A DNA stretch of 64,000 nt from Paenibacillus wulumuqiensis (GTDB lineage Bacteria; Bacillota; Bacilli; Paenibacillales; Paenibacillaceae): contig NZ_KQ040794.1 in the NCBI RefSeq assembly GCF_000971965.1, positions 69,150 through 133,149 on the forward strand, in the 5' to 3' direction. The stretch's first letter is position 1. Every line of letters begins with the position of its first letter. The notes below the pieces were generated by a model, which saw nothing but the letters and a program-made list of their open reading frames with translations, made no database searches and was not told where the DNA came from. Positions 38,762 through 49,184 of this stretch are shown here, piece after piece. The translations under genes and the position numbers were made by a program.

Positions 38762-38863
38762 GTCTGACTGTCTGGCTGTATGATTGCGCTATCTGCTGTA
38801 TTGCCGGTATTCGTCTCGGATACCTGTTAATAGGATTGCCCCCGAATCCGATGGGACCATTTT

Positions 38864-38957
38864 ATACAGGCATACAGGCATACAGGCATACAGGCATACA
38901 GGCATACAGGCATACAGGCATACAGGCATACAGGCATACAGGCATACAGGCATACAG
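38864..38957 (+). repeat. ATACAGGC x11.75 tandem repeat
   Basis: Perfect 8-bp repeats over 94 bp, lying 38 bp before the -35 of the fluC promoter. No repeat-encoded protein is believed: there is no ribosome-binding site, and both strands are open simply because the unit has no stop. Confidence 0.97.
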
Positions 38958-38995
38958 CAGCAGAGCTCACCGATGATGGGGAGACCACATTGGCG

Positions 38996-39024
38996 TTTAC
39001 ACTCATCATGGAATGAGCTATATT
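38996..39024 (+). promoter_or_regulatory. sigma-A promoter of the fluC pair
   Basis: TTTACA, a 17-bp spacer, TATATT. The predicted start near 39031 is just before the fluoride aptamer. Confidence 0.75.
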
Positions 39025-39035
39025 GTAAATAACTG

Positions 39036-39144
39036 AATCGGTGATGGAGTTCACCGTTAACCGCTGTAATTTCAATCAGCTGATGACTCCTACCTGTTGA
39101 GCCGCGATGTGAGCCGGTTCTGTTCAGGTAGGAGTCATTTTTTA
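39036..39144 (+). promoter_or_regulatory. fluoride riboswitch (crcB motif) with terminator
   Basis: Aptamer GGTGATGGAGTTCACC (39040-39055), TTAACCGC, then CAGCTGATGACTCCTAC, matching the crcB consensus at its conserved positions. The terminator arms ATGACTCCTACCTG and CAGGTAGGAGTCAT (39083-39137), followed by TTTTTT, share bases with the aptamer's 3' strand. Fluoride binding should therefore prevent termination and turn on fluC. Confidence 0.95.
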
Positions 39145-39160
39145 TGGAAAAGGGGAATGG

Positions 39161-39556
39161 ATGATGCTGTATGTACTTGTAGCTGTATTTGGCGTACTCG
39201 GAGCGGTATGTCGCTATCTGGTTAGTGTGCTGATCCCGAATCATGGCTTTCCGGTGGCGACGCTGGTGATCAATCTGGCAGGATGCTTTTTGCTGGCAGT
39301 GATTATGAAGTATCTGTCCCGGCTGCCGCAGTTTTCACCGATGTTGATTACTGCGATGGGCACCGGATTTGTCGGTTCATTTACCACATTTTCGACGTTC
39401 AGTGTGGAGAGTATCCAGATGATCGAGAAGCAGTGGTATGGACTGGCCGCGCTGTATATGATCGCCAGTCTGCTGGGCGGACTCTTGGCTTCACGGCTTG
39501 GGTTTTACCTGAGCGAACGATGGCTGTCCCGCAGGGAGGCGCCGCATGTTCATTAA
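39161..39556 (+). CDS. fluC: fluoride channel subunit FluC (CrcB), copy 1
   Basis: A 131-aa, four-helix membrane protein with the family signature GTGFVGSFTTFSTFSVE (~residues 65-82), including the Phe-box and Na+-site region, and NLAGCFLLA. AAAAGGGG precedes the ATG. Its end overlaps the next gene by 11 nt. Fluc channels work as antiparallel dimers; paired genes in Firmicutes often encode the two halves of a heterodimer. Confidence 0.95.
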   Translation: MMLYVLVAVFGVLGAVCRYLVSVLIPNHGFPVATLVINLAGCFLLAVIMKYLSRLPQFSPMLITAMGTGFVGSFTTFSTFSVESIQMIEKQWYGLAALYMIASLLGGLLASRLGFYLSERWLSRREAPHVH

Positions 39557-39911
39557 CATTTTACTGGTTGCGGGTGGAGCGGTATTGGGTGTGCTGGCGC
39601 GGCTGCTTTTGTCCAACTGGATGAAGCGCAGATGGCCGATGGATTTCCCGCTGGCGACATTTCTGATTAACAGTACAGGTTCGTTTCTGCTCGGGCTGCT
39701 GGTCGGTTCGGGAGCAGAGCAGCATATCCAGCTGCTGATCGGTACCGGATTCATGGGCAGCTTTACCACCTTTTCCACGTTCAAGCTGGAAAATATTGAA
39801 CTGCATTTACAGCAGAAACATGCGACCCTGTTCAGCTATCTGAGCCTGTCCTATGTATGCGGCATTGTGCTGGCGGGTCTGGGGCTTATGCTTGGTCATC
39901 TATATTTATAA
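39546..39911 (+). CDS. fluC: fluoride channel subunit FluC (CrcB), copy 2
   Basis: A 121-aa paralogue of the preceding gene, with GTGFMGSFTTFSTFKLENIEL and NSTGSFLLGLL. Translation is probably coupled through the 11-nt overlap. Its loops differ in charge from copy 1 (WMKRRWP here), which fits opposite orientation in the membrane, but the topology was not tested. Confidence 0.94.
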   Translation: MFINILLVAGGAVLGVLARLLLSNWMKRRWPMDFPLATFLINSTGSFLLGLLVGSGAEQHIQLLIGTGFMGSFTTFSTFKLENIELHLQQKHATLFSYLSLSYVCGIVLAGLGLMLGHLYL

Positions 39912-39949
39912 AAGGTGGAGTCGTTCAGGCATCACAGCACACATCACAA

Positions 39950-39990
39950 AACAGCTTCCTCATTCCTGCCGGGAGAGGAAGCTGTTGTTC
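39950..39990. terminator. bidirectional terminator of fluC and eno
   Basis: AACAGCTTCCTC/GAGGAAGCTGTT perfect 12-bp stem. The minus-strand side is followed by TTTTG, and the plus-strand side by only TGTTC. Confidence 0.78.
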
Positions 39991-40056
39991 GTATTAAAGG
40001 GAATAGGATTGCAGCAAGACGATCTGGTCGGATCATCTCACCTGTATCCTTGCCGC

Positions 40057-41328
40057 TTACTGCCCCGGATAGACAAAAGGAGCCATCCGAGCATACTTGC
40101 TCAGCTCTTCTTCAATCCGCAGAAACTGGTTATACTTGGCTACTCCCTCGGTACGGGCAACCGCGCCGGTCTTAACCTGGCCTGCACTCATGCCGGTCGC
40201 AAAGTCGGCGATAAATGTATCTTCCGTCTCGCCGGAGCGGTGGGAGATCATTGTCGTGTAACCGGCCATCCGGGCCATTTTGATCGCTTCCATGGACTGG
40301 GATACGGTGCCGATCTGATTGGGCTTGATGAGAATGCAGTTGCCAATATGCTTGCGGATACCTTCACGGAAAATCGCCGGATTGGTCACGAAAATATCAT
40401 CTCCCACCAGCTGAACCCTTTGTCCGAGCCGCTGGGTCATGTTCTGCCATCCGGTCTCATCTTTTTCCGACATGCCGTCTTCGATAGAGATAATCGGATA
40501 GCTGCCAATCAGCTGCTCATAATAATCGCTCATCTGGCCGCTGTCCCATTGATTCCCTTCAAAATGATAGACTCCATCCCGGTAAAATTCACTGGCTGCC
40601 GGGTCCAGCGCAATCGCGATCTCCTTGCCGGGCTCATAACCGGCCTGTTCAATCGCTTCGACCATCAGCTTGATCGCTTCTTCGCTGGAGCCGAGCTGTG
40701 GCGCGAATCCGCCTTCGTCGCCGACAGAAGTAGCCAAGCCGCGGGCAGACAGCAGCGAACCGAGCATATGATACGTCTCCACCACCCGTTCCATCCCTTC
40801 CCGGAAATGCGTGGAACCTACCGGTGTAATCATAAATTCCTGCATCGCAATGCCTGTCTCTGCGTGCTTGCCGCCATTAATAATATTGAAAAAAGGCAGC
40901 GGCAGCTCACTGTCTACGCCGCCCAGATACCGGTAAAGAGGCATTCGCTGCGATTGCGCCGCCGCACGGCATACCGCCATCGATACGCCCAGAATCGTAT
41001 TGGCGCCGAGTCTGGATTTGTTCGGTGTGCCATCCAGCTCAATCATCACCTGATCAACGGCAGCCTGATCGAATGGTGAGTGTCCTTTGAGCGCTTCGGA
41101 CAGAGTCTCATTGACATGCTGAACCGCCTGGCGTACCCCTTTGCCGCCCAGCCGTTTGCCTCCGTCGCGCAGCTCGACCGCTTCATGTTCACCGGTGGAC
41201 GCACCGGACGGCACAGCCGCTCTGCCCCAAGTGCCATCACCAAGCAGCACGTCAACCTCAAGTGTAGGATTACCGCGTGAATCGAATATTTCTCTTCCTT
41301 GCATCGCACAAATCGTAGCACTGGGCAT
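40057..41328 (-). CDS. eno: enolase, stand-alone copy next to fluC
   Basis: Interconverts 2-phosphoglycerate and phosphoenolpyruvate. The 423-aa product keeps key residues: [14 protein letters not shown] loop, [44 protein letters not shown], the catalytic-Lys region LIKPNQIGT and [20 protein letters not shown] has Pro where LIKVNQ is usual, and INGGKHAET has Lys where GGEHA is usual. It lies outside the usual gap-pgk-tpi-pgm-eno operon, so it may be a second enolase. ATG 41328 follows AGGAGG. Divergent from nothing near; convergent with fluC. Confidence 0.9.
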   Translation of the reverse strand: MPSATICAMQGREIFDSRGNPTLEVDVLLGDGTWGRAAVPSGASTGEHEAVELRDGGKRLGGKGVRQAVQHVNETLSEALKGHSPFDQAAVDQVMIELDGTPNKSRLGANTILGVSMAVCRAAAQSQRMPLYRYLGGVDSELPLPFFNIINGGKHAETGIAMQEFMITPVGSTHFREGMERVVETYHMLGSLLSARGLATSVGDEGGFAPQLGSSEEAIKLMVEAIEQAGYEPGKEIAIALDPAASEFYRDGVYHFEGNQWDSGQMSDYYEQLIGSYPIISIEDGMSEKDETGWQNMTQRLGQRVQLVGDDIFVTNPAIFREGIRKHIGNCILIKPNQIGTVSQSMEAIKMARMAGYTTMISHRSGETEDTFIADFATGMSAGQVKTGAVARTEGVAKYNQFLRIEEELSKYARMAPFVYPGQ

Positions 41329-41791
41329 AGTAGGACTCCTCCTGTAGATAAAATACTGAAGATGAGAACAAATGCGGGTGAACCGGAAGGGAGAGGACAT
41401 GGCAGCAGAACAAGCGATGTCTGGCATACTTTTACAAAAAAAGATGGAAATATGCGCAAAGACGAGATTATGAAGCGGTCTCTTAAAAACAGCCTTTAAC
41501 AGGCTGGAACTAAAAGTTGCCTCTAAATAAGAGAAGCGGAGAATAAAAAAAGCGCCCCTGTGCAGGTCTCTAAAGCCAGAGACCTTATCAGCAGGGAGCG
41601 CTGTATATTCAAAGCATATGCATAAAGCTCATTCTGATCAACCGTCAACCATCAACCATCATTCTCCCTATTGTGTTTTTACACGGTCTGTTACCATGCC
41701 AAACGATAAAATAGGAAGAAAATGGATGAGGTTATAAACTTATACGCTGACAAGCCCTATTCGAGTGGATGAACAGCGATATATAGAAAAA
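41329..41791. other. intergenic region between eno and mnmA (both minus)
   Basis: Contains the mnmA terminator at 41545-41602. A fluoride aptamer (GGNGATGG on the minus strand) upstream of eno was looked for and not found. Confidence 0.5.
41545..41602 (-). terminator. terminator of mnmA
   Basis: Minus-strand hairpin AGCGCTCCCTGCTGATAAGG...GGGGCGCT with an inner GGTCTCT/AGAGACC stem, ending in TTTTTTT. Confidence 0.9.
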
Positions 41792-42922
<1,131 letters not shown>

Positions 42923-43163
42923 TCACTTCCCTGATAAAAGAATTCGGCTGTCTCCCGGACAGCTCTATATGTCGTTAAACCTCGAATAATGAATTATTTC
43001 CCATACCCTGCATATCTATGTTACGATGGTTAAGAATAAAGATCGGAATACACTGAATTATTGAAAGTGCGTAACGGATATGCAACTGCTAATTATAATT
43101 CCTATTACTAAATAAAGCAATAATCTTTCGTGATTTTGGTCAAATCAAAGATGAGGTGTTTTT

Positions 43164-43583
43164 ATGAAAATTTCAACCAAAGGACGTTATGGTCTGACAA
43201 TTATGATGGAGCTGGCCGGCCGCTTTGGCGAAGGACCGACTTCCCTCAAAAGCATCGCCGAGAAAAACCAGCTGTCCGAGCACTATCTGGAGCAATTGAT
43301 CGCACCGCTGCGCAATGCCGGTCTGGTCAAAAGTATCCGCGGTGCCTACGGCGGCTATATTCTGTCCCGCGAACCGGAACAGATCACGGCAGGCGAGGTC
43401 ATCCGCGTACTGGAAGGACCCATCTCCGTCGTCGACTTTACCGATGAGGATGTAGCGGCCAAGCGCCATCTGTGGATGCAGATCCGGGATGCGATCGCGG
43501 GAGTGATCGATTCCACGACCCTCCAGGACCTGATCAGCTATCGTGAGCAGGGACAGGAAGACAACTACATGTTCTACATCTAA
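43164..43583 (+). CDS. cymR: Rrf2-family regulator CymR
   Basis: A 139-aa winged-helix repressor: MKISTKGRYGLTIMMELA, then recognition helix NQLSEHYLEQLIAPLRNAGLVKSIRGAYGGYIL. The Fe-S cysteines of IscR are absent from the loop after residue 90 (VAAKRHLW), so a CymR role, repressing cysteine uptake and synthesis genes with CysK as co-sensor, is more likely than IscR. Gene order before a cysteine desulfurase supports this. Confidence 0.92.
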   Translation: MKISTKGRYGLTIMMELAGRFGEGPTSLKSIAEKNQLSEHYLEQLIAPLRNAGLVKSIRGAYGGYILSREPEQITAGEVIRVLEGPISVVDFTDEDVAAKRHLWMQIRDAIAGVIDSTTLQDLISYREQGQEDNYMFYI

Positions 43584-43618
43584 AGCCAGTCATATCCTGA
43601 CCGGTAACGACATACCCT

Positions 43619-43666
43619 GCCGGATGCACCGGAGCGCTGATTCATAGCCGCTTTCGTGCATCCGGC
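43619..43666 (+). terminator. hairpin 1 after cymR
   Basis: GCCGGATGCAC/GTGCATCCGGC perfect 11-bp stem with no T run. Possibly paired with the true terminator downstream. Confidence 0.55.
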
Positions 43667-43686
43667 AGCAGTAGCATAACGGATCG

Positions 43687-43728
43687 CGGAAGGGTACATT
43701 GGCAGAAGAGCCGCCCCTTCCGTTTTTT
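43687..43728 (+). terminator. terminator after cymR
   Basis: CGGAAGGG/CCCTTCCG stem followed by TTTTTT. It suggests that the desulfurase has its own promoter in the next ~100 nt. Confidence 0.85.
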
Positions 43729-43831
43729 GTCGTTGTGCTGCTAACTATCCAGATGACTATTTATTGAATTGATATATATTGAAATGTCTGTCCATATCTC
43801 CCATTCCCATGAAAGTTCAGGTGACTCTATT

Positions 43832-44977
43832 ATGAAATCCATTTATCTTGACCATGCGGCATCCACGCCGGTTCATCCACAGGTAGCGGAGGCGATGATG
43901 CAGGTAATGACCGGTACTCACGGCAATGCGTCCAGTGTGCATTCCTTTGGACGTGCGGCCAAGCGGATCGTGAGCAATGCGCGTGACAGTATCGCTGCCT
44001 CTCTCGGCTGTCATCCGAATGAACTGGTCTTCACCGCTGGCGGCACCGAGAGCGACAATATGGCACTGTTCGGAACCGCCGAAGCGCTCAAGGAAAAAGG
44101 CCGCCATATCATCACTTCACAGATCGAGCATCATGCCGTGCTGCACGCCTGCGAGGCGCTCGAGAGCCGCGGTTATGAAGTAACCTATCTGCCGGTGGAT
44201 GCCACAGGACGCGTGAATCCCGAAGACGTACAGGCGGCTATTCGCCCGGATACGATTCTGATCAGCATTATGTTTGGCAATAACGAAGTCGGCACTCTGC
44301 AGCCAATCCACGAGATCGGCATGATCGCACAGCAGCACGGCGTCGTATTTCACACCGATGCGGTTCAGGCACTGGGTGCTGTACCGATCCACTGCAGCGA
44401 GCTGCCGGTCGATCTGATCAGCTTCTCCTCCCACAAAATCAATGGTCCGCAGGGAATCGGCGCATTATATGTACGCCAGGGCACCAAGCTGGAGCCGCTG
44501 CTGCATGGCGGACTGCAGGAACGCAAGCGCCGCGCCGGTACGGAGAATCTGGCCGGAATCGCCGGATTCGGCAAAGCGGTGGAGCTGGCGACAGAGCAGC
44601 TGGAAGGCCGCATGGAGCAGCTCACCGGGCTGCGTCAGCTTATGATCGACACCCTGAAGCAGGAAGCGGGCGCCGATGCATTTGTGGTCAACACACCGCT
44701 ATCAGGTTCCCTGCCGCACATTCTAAATATCAGCTTCCCCGGCGTGACCAGCGAGACAATGCTGATGAACCTGGATATGGAGCATATTGCCGCAGCGAGC
44801 GGATCGGCCTGCACTTCCGGCTCACTGGAAATCTCCCATGTGCTCCAGGCAATGCAGCTTCCTGAAAATGTACTGCATTCGGCGATTCGCTTCAGCTTTG
44901 GATTGGGTAATACTAGGGAAGAAATAGAGCGCACCGCTCATAAAATTGCAACCATTTTGAAACGCGTACGTAGATGA
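43832..44977 (+). CDS. cysteine desulfurase (IscS/NifS family, YrvO-like)
   Basis: PLP enzyme that takes sulfur from cysteine, 381 aa. YLDHAASTPVHP start, GGTESDNMAL, IEHHAVLHAC, HTDAVQALG, the PLP-Lys motif SFSSHKINGPQGIGALY and the active-site Cys in GSACTSGSLE. A likely partner is MnmA for tRNA thiolation, as shown for YrvO in Bacillus. ATG 43832 has AGGTGA 8 nt upstream; the earlier ATG 43769 would add unconserved sequence. Confidence 0.93.
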   Translation: MKSIYLDHAASTPVHPQVAEAMMQVMTGTHGNASSVHSFGRAAKRIVSNARDSIAASLGCHPNELVFTAGGTESDNMALFGTAEALKEKGRHIITSQIEHHAVLHACEALESRGYEVTYLPVDATGRVNPEDVQAAIRPDTILISIMFGNNEVGTLQPIHEIGMIAQQHGVVFHTDAVQALGAVPIHCSELPVDLISFSSHKINGPQGIGALYVRQGTKLEPLLHGGLQERKRRAGTENLAGIAGFGKAVELATEQLEGRMEQLTGLRQLMIDTLKQEAGADAFVVNTPLSGSLPHILNISFPGVTSETMLMNLDMEHIAAASGSACTSGSLEISHVLQAMQLPENVLHSAIRFSFGLGNTREEIERTAHKIATILKRVRR

Positions 44978-45097
44978 TGATCAGGGCTCCCCTGTATGGT
45001 GACTAAGGGAGGGAAGAGGTCAGACGACGCCAACAGCCGGGCAGGAAGGAATGCATTTCCGTACCTGCGCAATTTGTGCGATAAGGAGGTCCTGCCA

Positions 45098-45607
45098 GTG
45101 TTGAAGATGCAAGGAATGATCGGGCTTGCCGTATTTGATATTGAGGATGGCAAACAGCTTGGCAAAATTCATGATTTCATCTTAGGGGAAGACTGGTCTG
45201 TCCAGGGATTTGAACTGGAAGGCAAGGGTTTATTTTCACTGCAGGTCCGTACGGTCATATGGGAAGATATTGTCTCCTATGGCGAGGACGCTATTATGAT
45301 TCGTAATCAACAGGCAGTGCGCCAGGTGGCGGCTGACGATATTAAGCATACATTTCTTCTTGGAGACAACAAAATCAAGGATATGCCCGTTCTGACCAGC
45401 GATGGTGCCAGACTGGGGTATGTCTCGGATGTTTACTTTAATCCGGAACTGGGTAAAAGCATTACCGGGATCGAAATCAGTGACGGTTTTATCTCGGATT
45501 TAATTGGCGGCAGAAAATGGCTCCCTGTCAGCAGTCAGATCACTTTTGGTGAAAGCGCCATAATGGCGCCGATGGCCAGTGATCAGCGGCTGGAGGAATG
45601 CCTTTGA
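45098..45607 (+). CDS. yrrD: PRC-barrel domain protein (YrrD-like)
   Basis: A 169-aa protein with two PRC-barrel-like halves: MIGLAVFDIEDGKQLGKIHDFIL and MPVLTSDGARLGYVSDVYF. The GTG at 45098 is chosen since AAGGAGGT lies 7 nt upstream; the earlier in-frame ATG would put that site inside the gene. Bacillus yrrD sits in the same desulfurase-mnmA-alaS neighbourhood. Its function is unknown; PRC barrels often bind RNA or proteins. Confidence 0.82.
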   Translation: MLKMQGMIGLAVFDIEDGKQLGKIHDFILGEDWSVQGFELEGKGLFSLQVRTVIWEDIVSYGEDAIMIRNQQAVRQVAADDIKHTFLLGDNKIKDMPVLTSDGARLGYVSDVYFNPELGKSITGIEISDGFISDLIGGRKWLPVSSQITFGESAIMAPMASDQRLEECL

Positions 45608-45755
45608 TTTGCAGTTGATGCTGTATCGACGGTTAATTCTGATTAATTAAAGCAGACACAGGATACCTTTGTATTTTGCGGTGTGAGAAGATCAGGACAA
45701 GCGTCAAAGGATGGGTCAACTGCCCAAACTTTTAGACGGATAGGGTGAGCGCGGA

Positions 45756-45962
45756 GTGAAATGTCCAAACTGCAGTTCCAAAGATATCGGCAAGATCGGC
45801 TCCCATCAGTTTTATTGCTGGGGCTGCTTCATTGAACTGACCGTTAATGGCGGTAAAATGTCAGTGTATCAGGTGGAAGAGGATGGCACGCTCAGTTCGC
45901 TGGACGATTTGTTCATCGAGAAGCCGGTGGCTGCATCTGCCCATGTGCAGATGTCCTCGTGA
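45756..45962 (+). CDS. small zinc-ribbon protein
   Basis: A 68-aa protein with two CxxC pairs, CPNCSSKDIGKIGSHQFYCWGC, forming a probable zinc ribbon, then an acidic segment (VEEDGTLSSLDDLF). GTG start with CGGAG close upstream. Function unknown. It lies alone before a terminator and the alaS promoter. Confidence 0.75.
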   Translation: MKCPNCSSKDIGKIGSHQFYCWGCFIELTVNGGKMSVYQVEEDGTLSSLDDLFIEKPVAASAHVQMSS

Positions 45963-46180
45963 ACATTTACACATGATGGTATGTACAGGTGTTGGTCGGT
46001 AACCATACAGTCTTAGCAGAATACATACCCTTTATATAGCAGCAGGCTGATGACAGAGGCCCCGGCAGATCGCGTACCTCAATAATGATGTACAGTGGAT
46101 CGGCCGGAGGCCTTTTTGCAGCATGGATGGCGGACAGACACGAATCACCATCACCAGAGGAGCAGCTGTGCGCTGTACGA
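45963..46180. other. spacer between zinc-ribbon gene and alaS promoter
   Basis: Only the terminator at 46057-46117 is seen; no further gene. Confidence 0.5.
46057..46117 (+). terminator. terminator after the zinc-ribbon gene
   Basis: AGGCC-CGGC and GCCG-GGCCT outer arms with inner GTAC pairs, followed by TTTTT. Confidence 0.85.
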
Positions 46181-46209
46181 TTGACAGACTTTCGCACGCT
46201 GGATATACT
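46181..46209 (+). promoter_or_regulatory. sigma-A promoter of alaS
   Basis: Consensus TTGACA, a 17-bp spacer, TATACT. Predicted start near 46216, ~240 nt before the alaS ATG. Confidence 0.85.
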
Positions 46210-46215
46210 GATATA

Positions 46216-46390
46216 GGTTGTTGAAAAGCCGTGAAATCCCGGATAATGCCAGTAATTTGTGTGATTTGGATATACAGTGGGTTAATGCCTGTTGTTCACC
46301 AGCCTTTGCATAATAAAAAAGGGTTGCAGGGATAAACCGCTGTACGGAATACAAGAATACCGTCCCTGATCTTTGACAGGGGCGTTTTTT
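46216..46390 (+). promoter_or_regulatory. alaS leader with terminator/antiterminator, T-box-like but lacking TGGN
   Basis: Terminator CGTCCCTG (46361-46368) / CAGGGGCG (46377-46384) plus TTTTTT lies 67 nt before alaS, after its promoter. CAGGGA at 46327-46332 can pair instead with TCCCTG at 46363-46368, capped by ACGG/CCG, giving an antiterminator. The segment AGGGATAAACCGC looks like the T-box core AGGGTGGNACCGC with the tRNA-binding TGGN replaced by ATAA. Classic stem-I motifs are not recognised in the ~110 nt upstream. Confidence 0.6.
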
Positions 46391-46456
46391 AGATTTTAAG
46401 GCTGTTACATAGCATTTTGCGAAATGCTGTCCATACCCCAAGGAGGCTCATTACTT

Positions 46457-49084
46457 ATGAAAGCAAGTGAAATTCGTTCCAAATGGCTCGCTTTTTTTGA
46501 AAGCAAAGGACATAACGTCGAGCCCAGCGCACCGCTCGTGCCCAATAATGACCCGTCCCTGCTGTGGATCAATGCAGGTATGGCTCCGCTGAAAGCGTAT
46601 TTTGACGGTCGTGTCAAACCGGAAAATCCGCGTATTACCAACTCGCAGAAATGTATTCGTACCAATGATATTGAAAACGTCGGCAAAACTCGCCGTCACC
46701 ATACGTTTTTCGAAATGCTGGGTAACTTCTCCATTGGCGATTATTTCAAGGAAGAAGCCATTACCTGGGCATGGGAGTTCCTGACAGGCAAAGAATGGAT
46801 CGGCTTTGATCCGGAACGCCTGTCCGTAACCGTATACCCGGAAGACGAAGAAGCATTCAAACTGTGGAACGAGAAGATCGGTCTGCCTGCAGAGCGCATC
46901 ATCAAGCTGGAAGACAACTTCTGGGATATTGGTGAAGGCCCTTGCGGACCGTGTACCGAGATTTTCTACGATCGTGGCGATGCCTACGGCAAGCTGGACC
47001 CGAATGATCCGGAAATGTACCCGGGCGGCGAGAATGAGCGTTTCCTGGAAGTATGGAACCTCGTATTCTCCCAGTTTAACCATAACAAAGACGGCAGCTA
47101 CACTCCGCTGCCTAACAAAAATATCGATACAGGTGCAGGTCTGGAGCGTTTTGCATCCATTATCCAGAACGTGGATTCCAACTTCGACACCGACCTGTTC
47201 CAGCCGATGATCCAGGAAACGGCTCAAATCGCAGGCGTAACCTACAAGCAAAATGAAGAGACCGATGTCGCACTCAAAGTCATTGCGGACCATATGCGTA
47301 CGGTAACTTTCGCTGTTGGTGATGGCGTACTGCCTTCCAATGAAGGACGCGGTTATGTCATCCGCCGTCTGCTGCGCCGTGCGGTTCGTTACGGAAAAGT
47401 AATCGGTCTGGACAAGCCATTCCTGTTCAGCCTCGTAAAAACGGTTGGCGATGTGATGGGTATGTACTATCCAACCGTTGTTGAGCAGCGTGAATATATC
47501 GAGAAAATCATCCGTACCGAGGAAGAGCGCTTCCACGAGACGCTGTCTGACGGTCTGAATATTCTGGCTGAACTGGCTGAGCAGGCCAAGCAGCAGGGAC
47601 AGAACGTGATCAGCGGTGCCGATGCATTCAAACTGTACGATACGTATGGTTTCCCGTTCGATCTGACCGAAGACTATGCACTGGAGAACGGATTGACCGT
47701 TGACCGTGAAGGATTCGATGCATCGATGCAAGAGCAGCGTACCCGTGCACGTGCAGCCCGTCAGGACAGCGGCAGCATGAAAGTACAGGGCGGCGTACTG
47801 TCCGACTTTGAAGGCAAGAGCGAATTTATCGGCTACGAGCAGCTGACTGTACAATCCACAGTGGCAGCGATTATCAAGGACGATGCTTTTGTGGAAAATG
47901 CAGGCGCAGGCGAATCGGTACAAGTCGTTCTGGATGTGACACCTTTCTACGCAGAGAGCGGCGGCCAGGTGAGCGATCTGGGTCTGCTGATCAGCGACAA
48001 GGTGGAGGCTTCGGTTGAAACACTGTTCAAGGCACCACGCGGACAGTCGGTTCATATTGTAACCGTAAGCTCCGGCGAACTGGCTGTCGGTGATGTCGTT
48101 ACCGCCCAGGTCGATGCACCGAACCGTAATGACATTATCAAAAACCATACCGCGACTCACCTGATGCACAAAGCGCTCAAGGAAGTGCTTGGCAACCATG
48201 CGAACCAGGCAGGTTCCCTGGTCGAAGCAGAACGTCTGCGCTTTGACTTCTCCCACTTCAGCAGCATCACACCGGAAGAACTGGCAGATGTGGAACGCCG
48301 TGTCAACCAGGAAATCTGGAAAGCACTCGATGTGGAAATCAACTACATGGGTATTGACGAAGCCAAAGAACTGGGCGCAATGGCACTGTTCGGCGAGAAA
48401 TACGGCGATATCGTACGCGTGGTCAAAATCGGCGATTACAGCATCGAGCTGTGCGGCGGCTGCCACGTGCTGAATACGTCCCAGATCGGTCTGTTCAAAA
48501 TCGTATCCGAGAGCGGTATCGGTTCAGGCGTACGCCGGATCGAAGCGGTAACCGGACGTCTGGCTTACATGTTCCTGGACAGCCAGCTGGATCTGCTCAA
48601 GCAGGCCGCTGTGCAGCTGAAATCCAATGTACATGACGTACCAAAACGTGTAGAAGCGCTGAATCAGCAGCTGCGCGAGCTGAGCCGTGAGAACGAATCC
48701 CTGCAAAGCAAGCTGAGCCTGATCGAAGCGGGACAATTGACAGATAAAGCCGAAATGATCGGTGATACCCAGCTGCTGGCGACCGAAGTACACGTATCCA
48801 GTATGGACGCTCTGCGCGGTCTGGCCGATGAACTCAAAGGCAAACTGCCGGAAGCCGTACTCGTACTGGGTGCAGCGATCGATGATAAAGTAAACTTTGT
48901 CGTCGTCGTACCAAAATCCGGTATCGACCGCGGATTGCATGCCGGCAAACTCGTCAAAGAAGTCGCAGCCATCTGCGGCGGCGGTGGCGGCGGACGTCCG
49001 GATATGGCCCAAGCCGGCGGTAAAGACGCATCCAAGCTAAACGAAGCTATCGAAGCAGCCAAGAAACACGTTGCATCGGTATAA
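46457..49084 (+). CDS. alaS: alanyl-tRNA synthetase
   Basis: Class II synthetase, 875 aa. Aminoacylation domain with [32 protein letters not shown]-type sequence near the N-terminus, editing domain with [11 protein letters not shown] (zinc-binding His pair) and [13 protein letters not shown], and C-terminal DHHA1-like C-Ala domain with [18 protein letters not shown] 46457 ([10 protein letters not shown]) has AAGGAGG ~10 nt upstream. Confidence 0.98.
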   Translation: MKASEIRSKWLAFFESKGHNVEPSAPLVPNNDPSLLWINAGMAPLKAYFDGRVKPENPRITNSQKCIRTNDIENVGKTRRHHTFFEMLGNFSIGDYFKEEAITWAWEFLTGKEWIGFDPERLSVTVYPEDEEAFKLWNEKIGLPAERIIKLEDNFWDIGEGPCGPCTEIFYDRGDAYGKLDPNDPEMYPGGENERFLEVWNLVFSQFNHNKDGSYTPLPNKNIDTGAGLERFASIIQNVDSNFDTDLFQPMIQETAQIAGVTYKQNEETDVALKVIADHMRTVTFAVGDGVLPSNEGRGYVIRRLLRRAVRYGKVIGLDKPFLFSLVKTVGDVMGMYYPTVVEQREYIEKIIRTEEERFHETLSDGLNILAELAEQAKQQGQNVISGADAFKLYDTYGFPFDLTEDYALENGLTVDREGFDASMQEQRTRARAARQDSGSMKVQGGVLSDFEGKSEFIGYEQLTVQSTVAAIIKDDAFVENAGAGESVQVVLDVTPFYAESGGQVSDLGLLISDKVEASVETLFKAPRGQSVHIVTVSSGELAVGDVVTAQVDAPNRNDIIKNHTATHLMHKALKEVLGNHANQAGSLVEAERLRFDFSHFSSITPEELADVERRVNQEIWKALDVEINYMGIDEAKELGAMALFGEKYGDIVRVVKIGDYSIELCGGCHVLNTSQIGLFKIVSESGIGSGVRRIEAVTGRLAYMFLDSQLDLLKQAAVQLKSNVHDVPKRVEALNQQLRELSRENESLQSKLSLIEAGQLTDKAEMIGDTQLLATEVHVSSMDALRGLADELKGKLPEAVLVLGAAIDDKVNFVVVVPKSGIDRGLHAGKLVKEVAAICGGGGGGRPDMAQAGGKDASKLNEAIEAAKKHVASV

Positions 49085-49184
49085 TTTGTAAGCTTCAGGA
49101 TCAAAACTAACTATTACTTTTGCTCATTTTGCGTACTCCACCCACAATTCAATTTAAAAATCGGTTTGGAGATCAGACGTGGGA

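Noticed and set aside
38864-38957. CRISPR-like appearance of the repeated 8-mer
   Set aside because: Units are head-to-tail without spacers, so it is a simple tandem repeat and not a CRISPR array.
38827-39244. Open frames reading through the 8-bp array (MPVCLYAC-type repeats)
   Set aside because: They exist only because the unit lacks stops; no start with a ribosome-binding site, and they overlap the riboswitch.
39853-41079. A 408-codon plus-strand frame antisense to eno
   Set aside because: Its composition (His/Arg/Leu/Gln-rich) is that of a shadow frame and enolase on the other strand is unmistakable.
41329-41550. Fluoride riboswitch in front of eno
   Set aside because: No GGNGATGG...CTGATGNC pattern on the minus strand.
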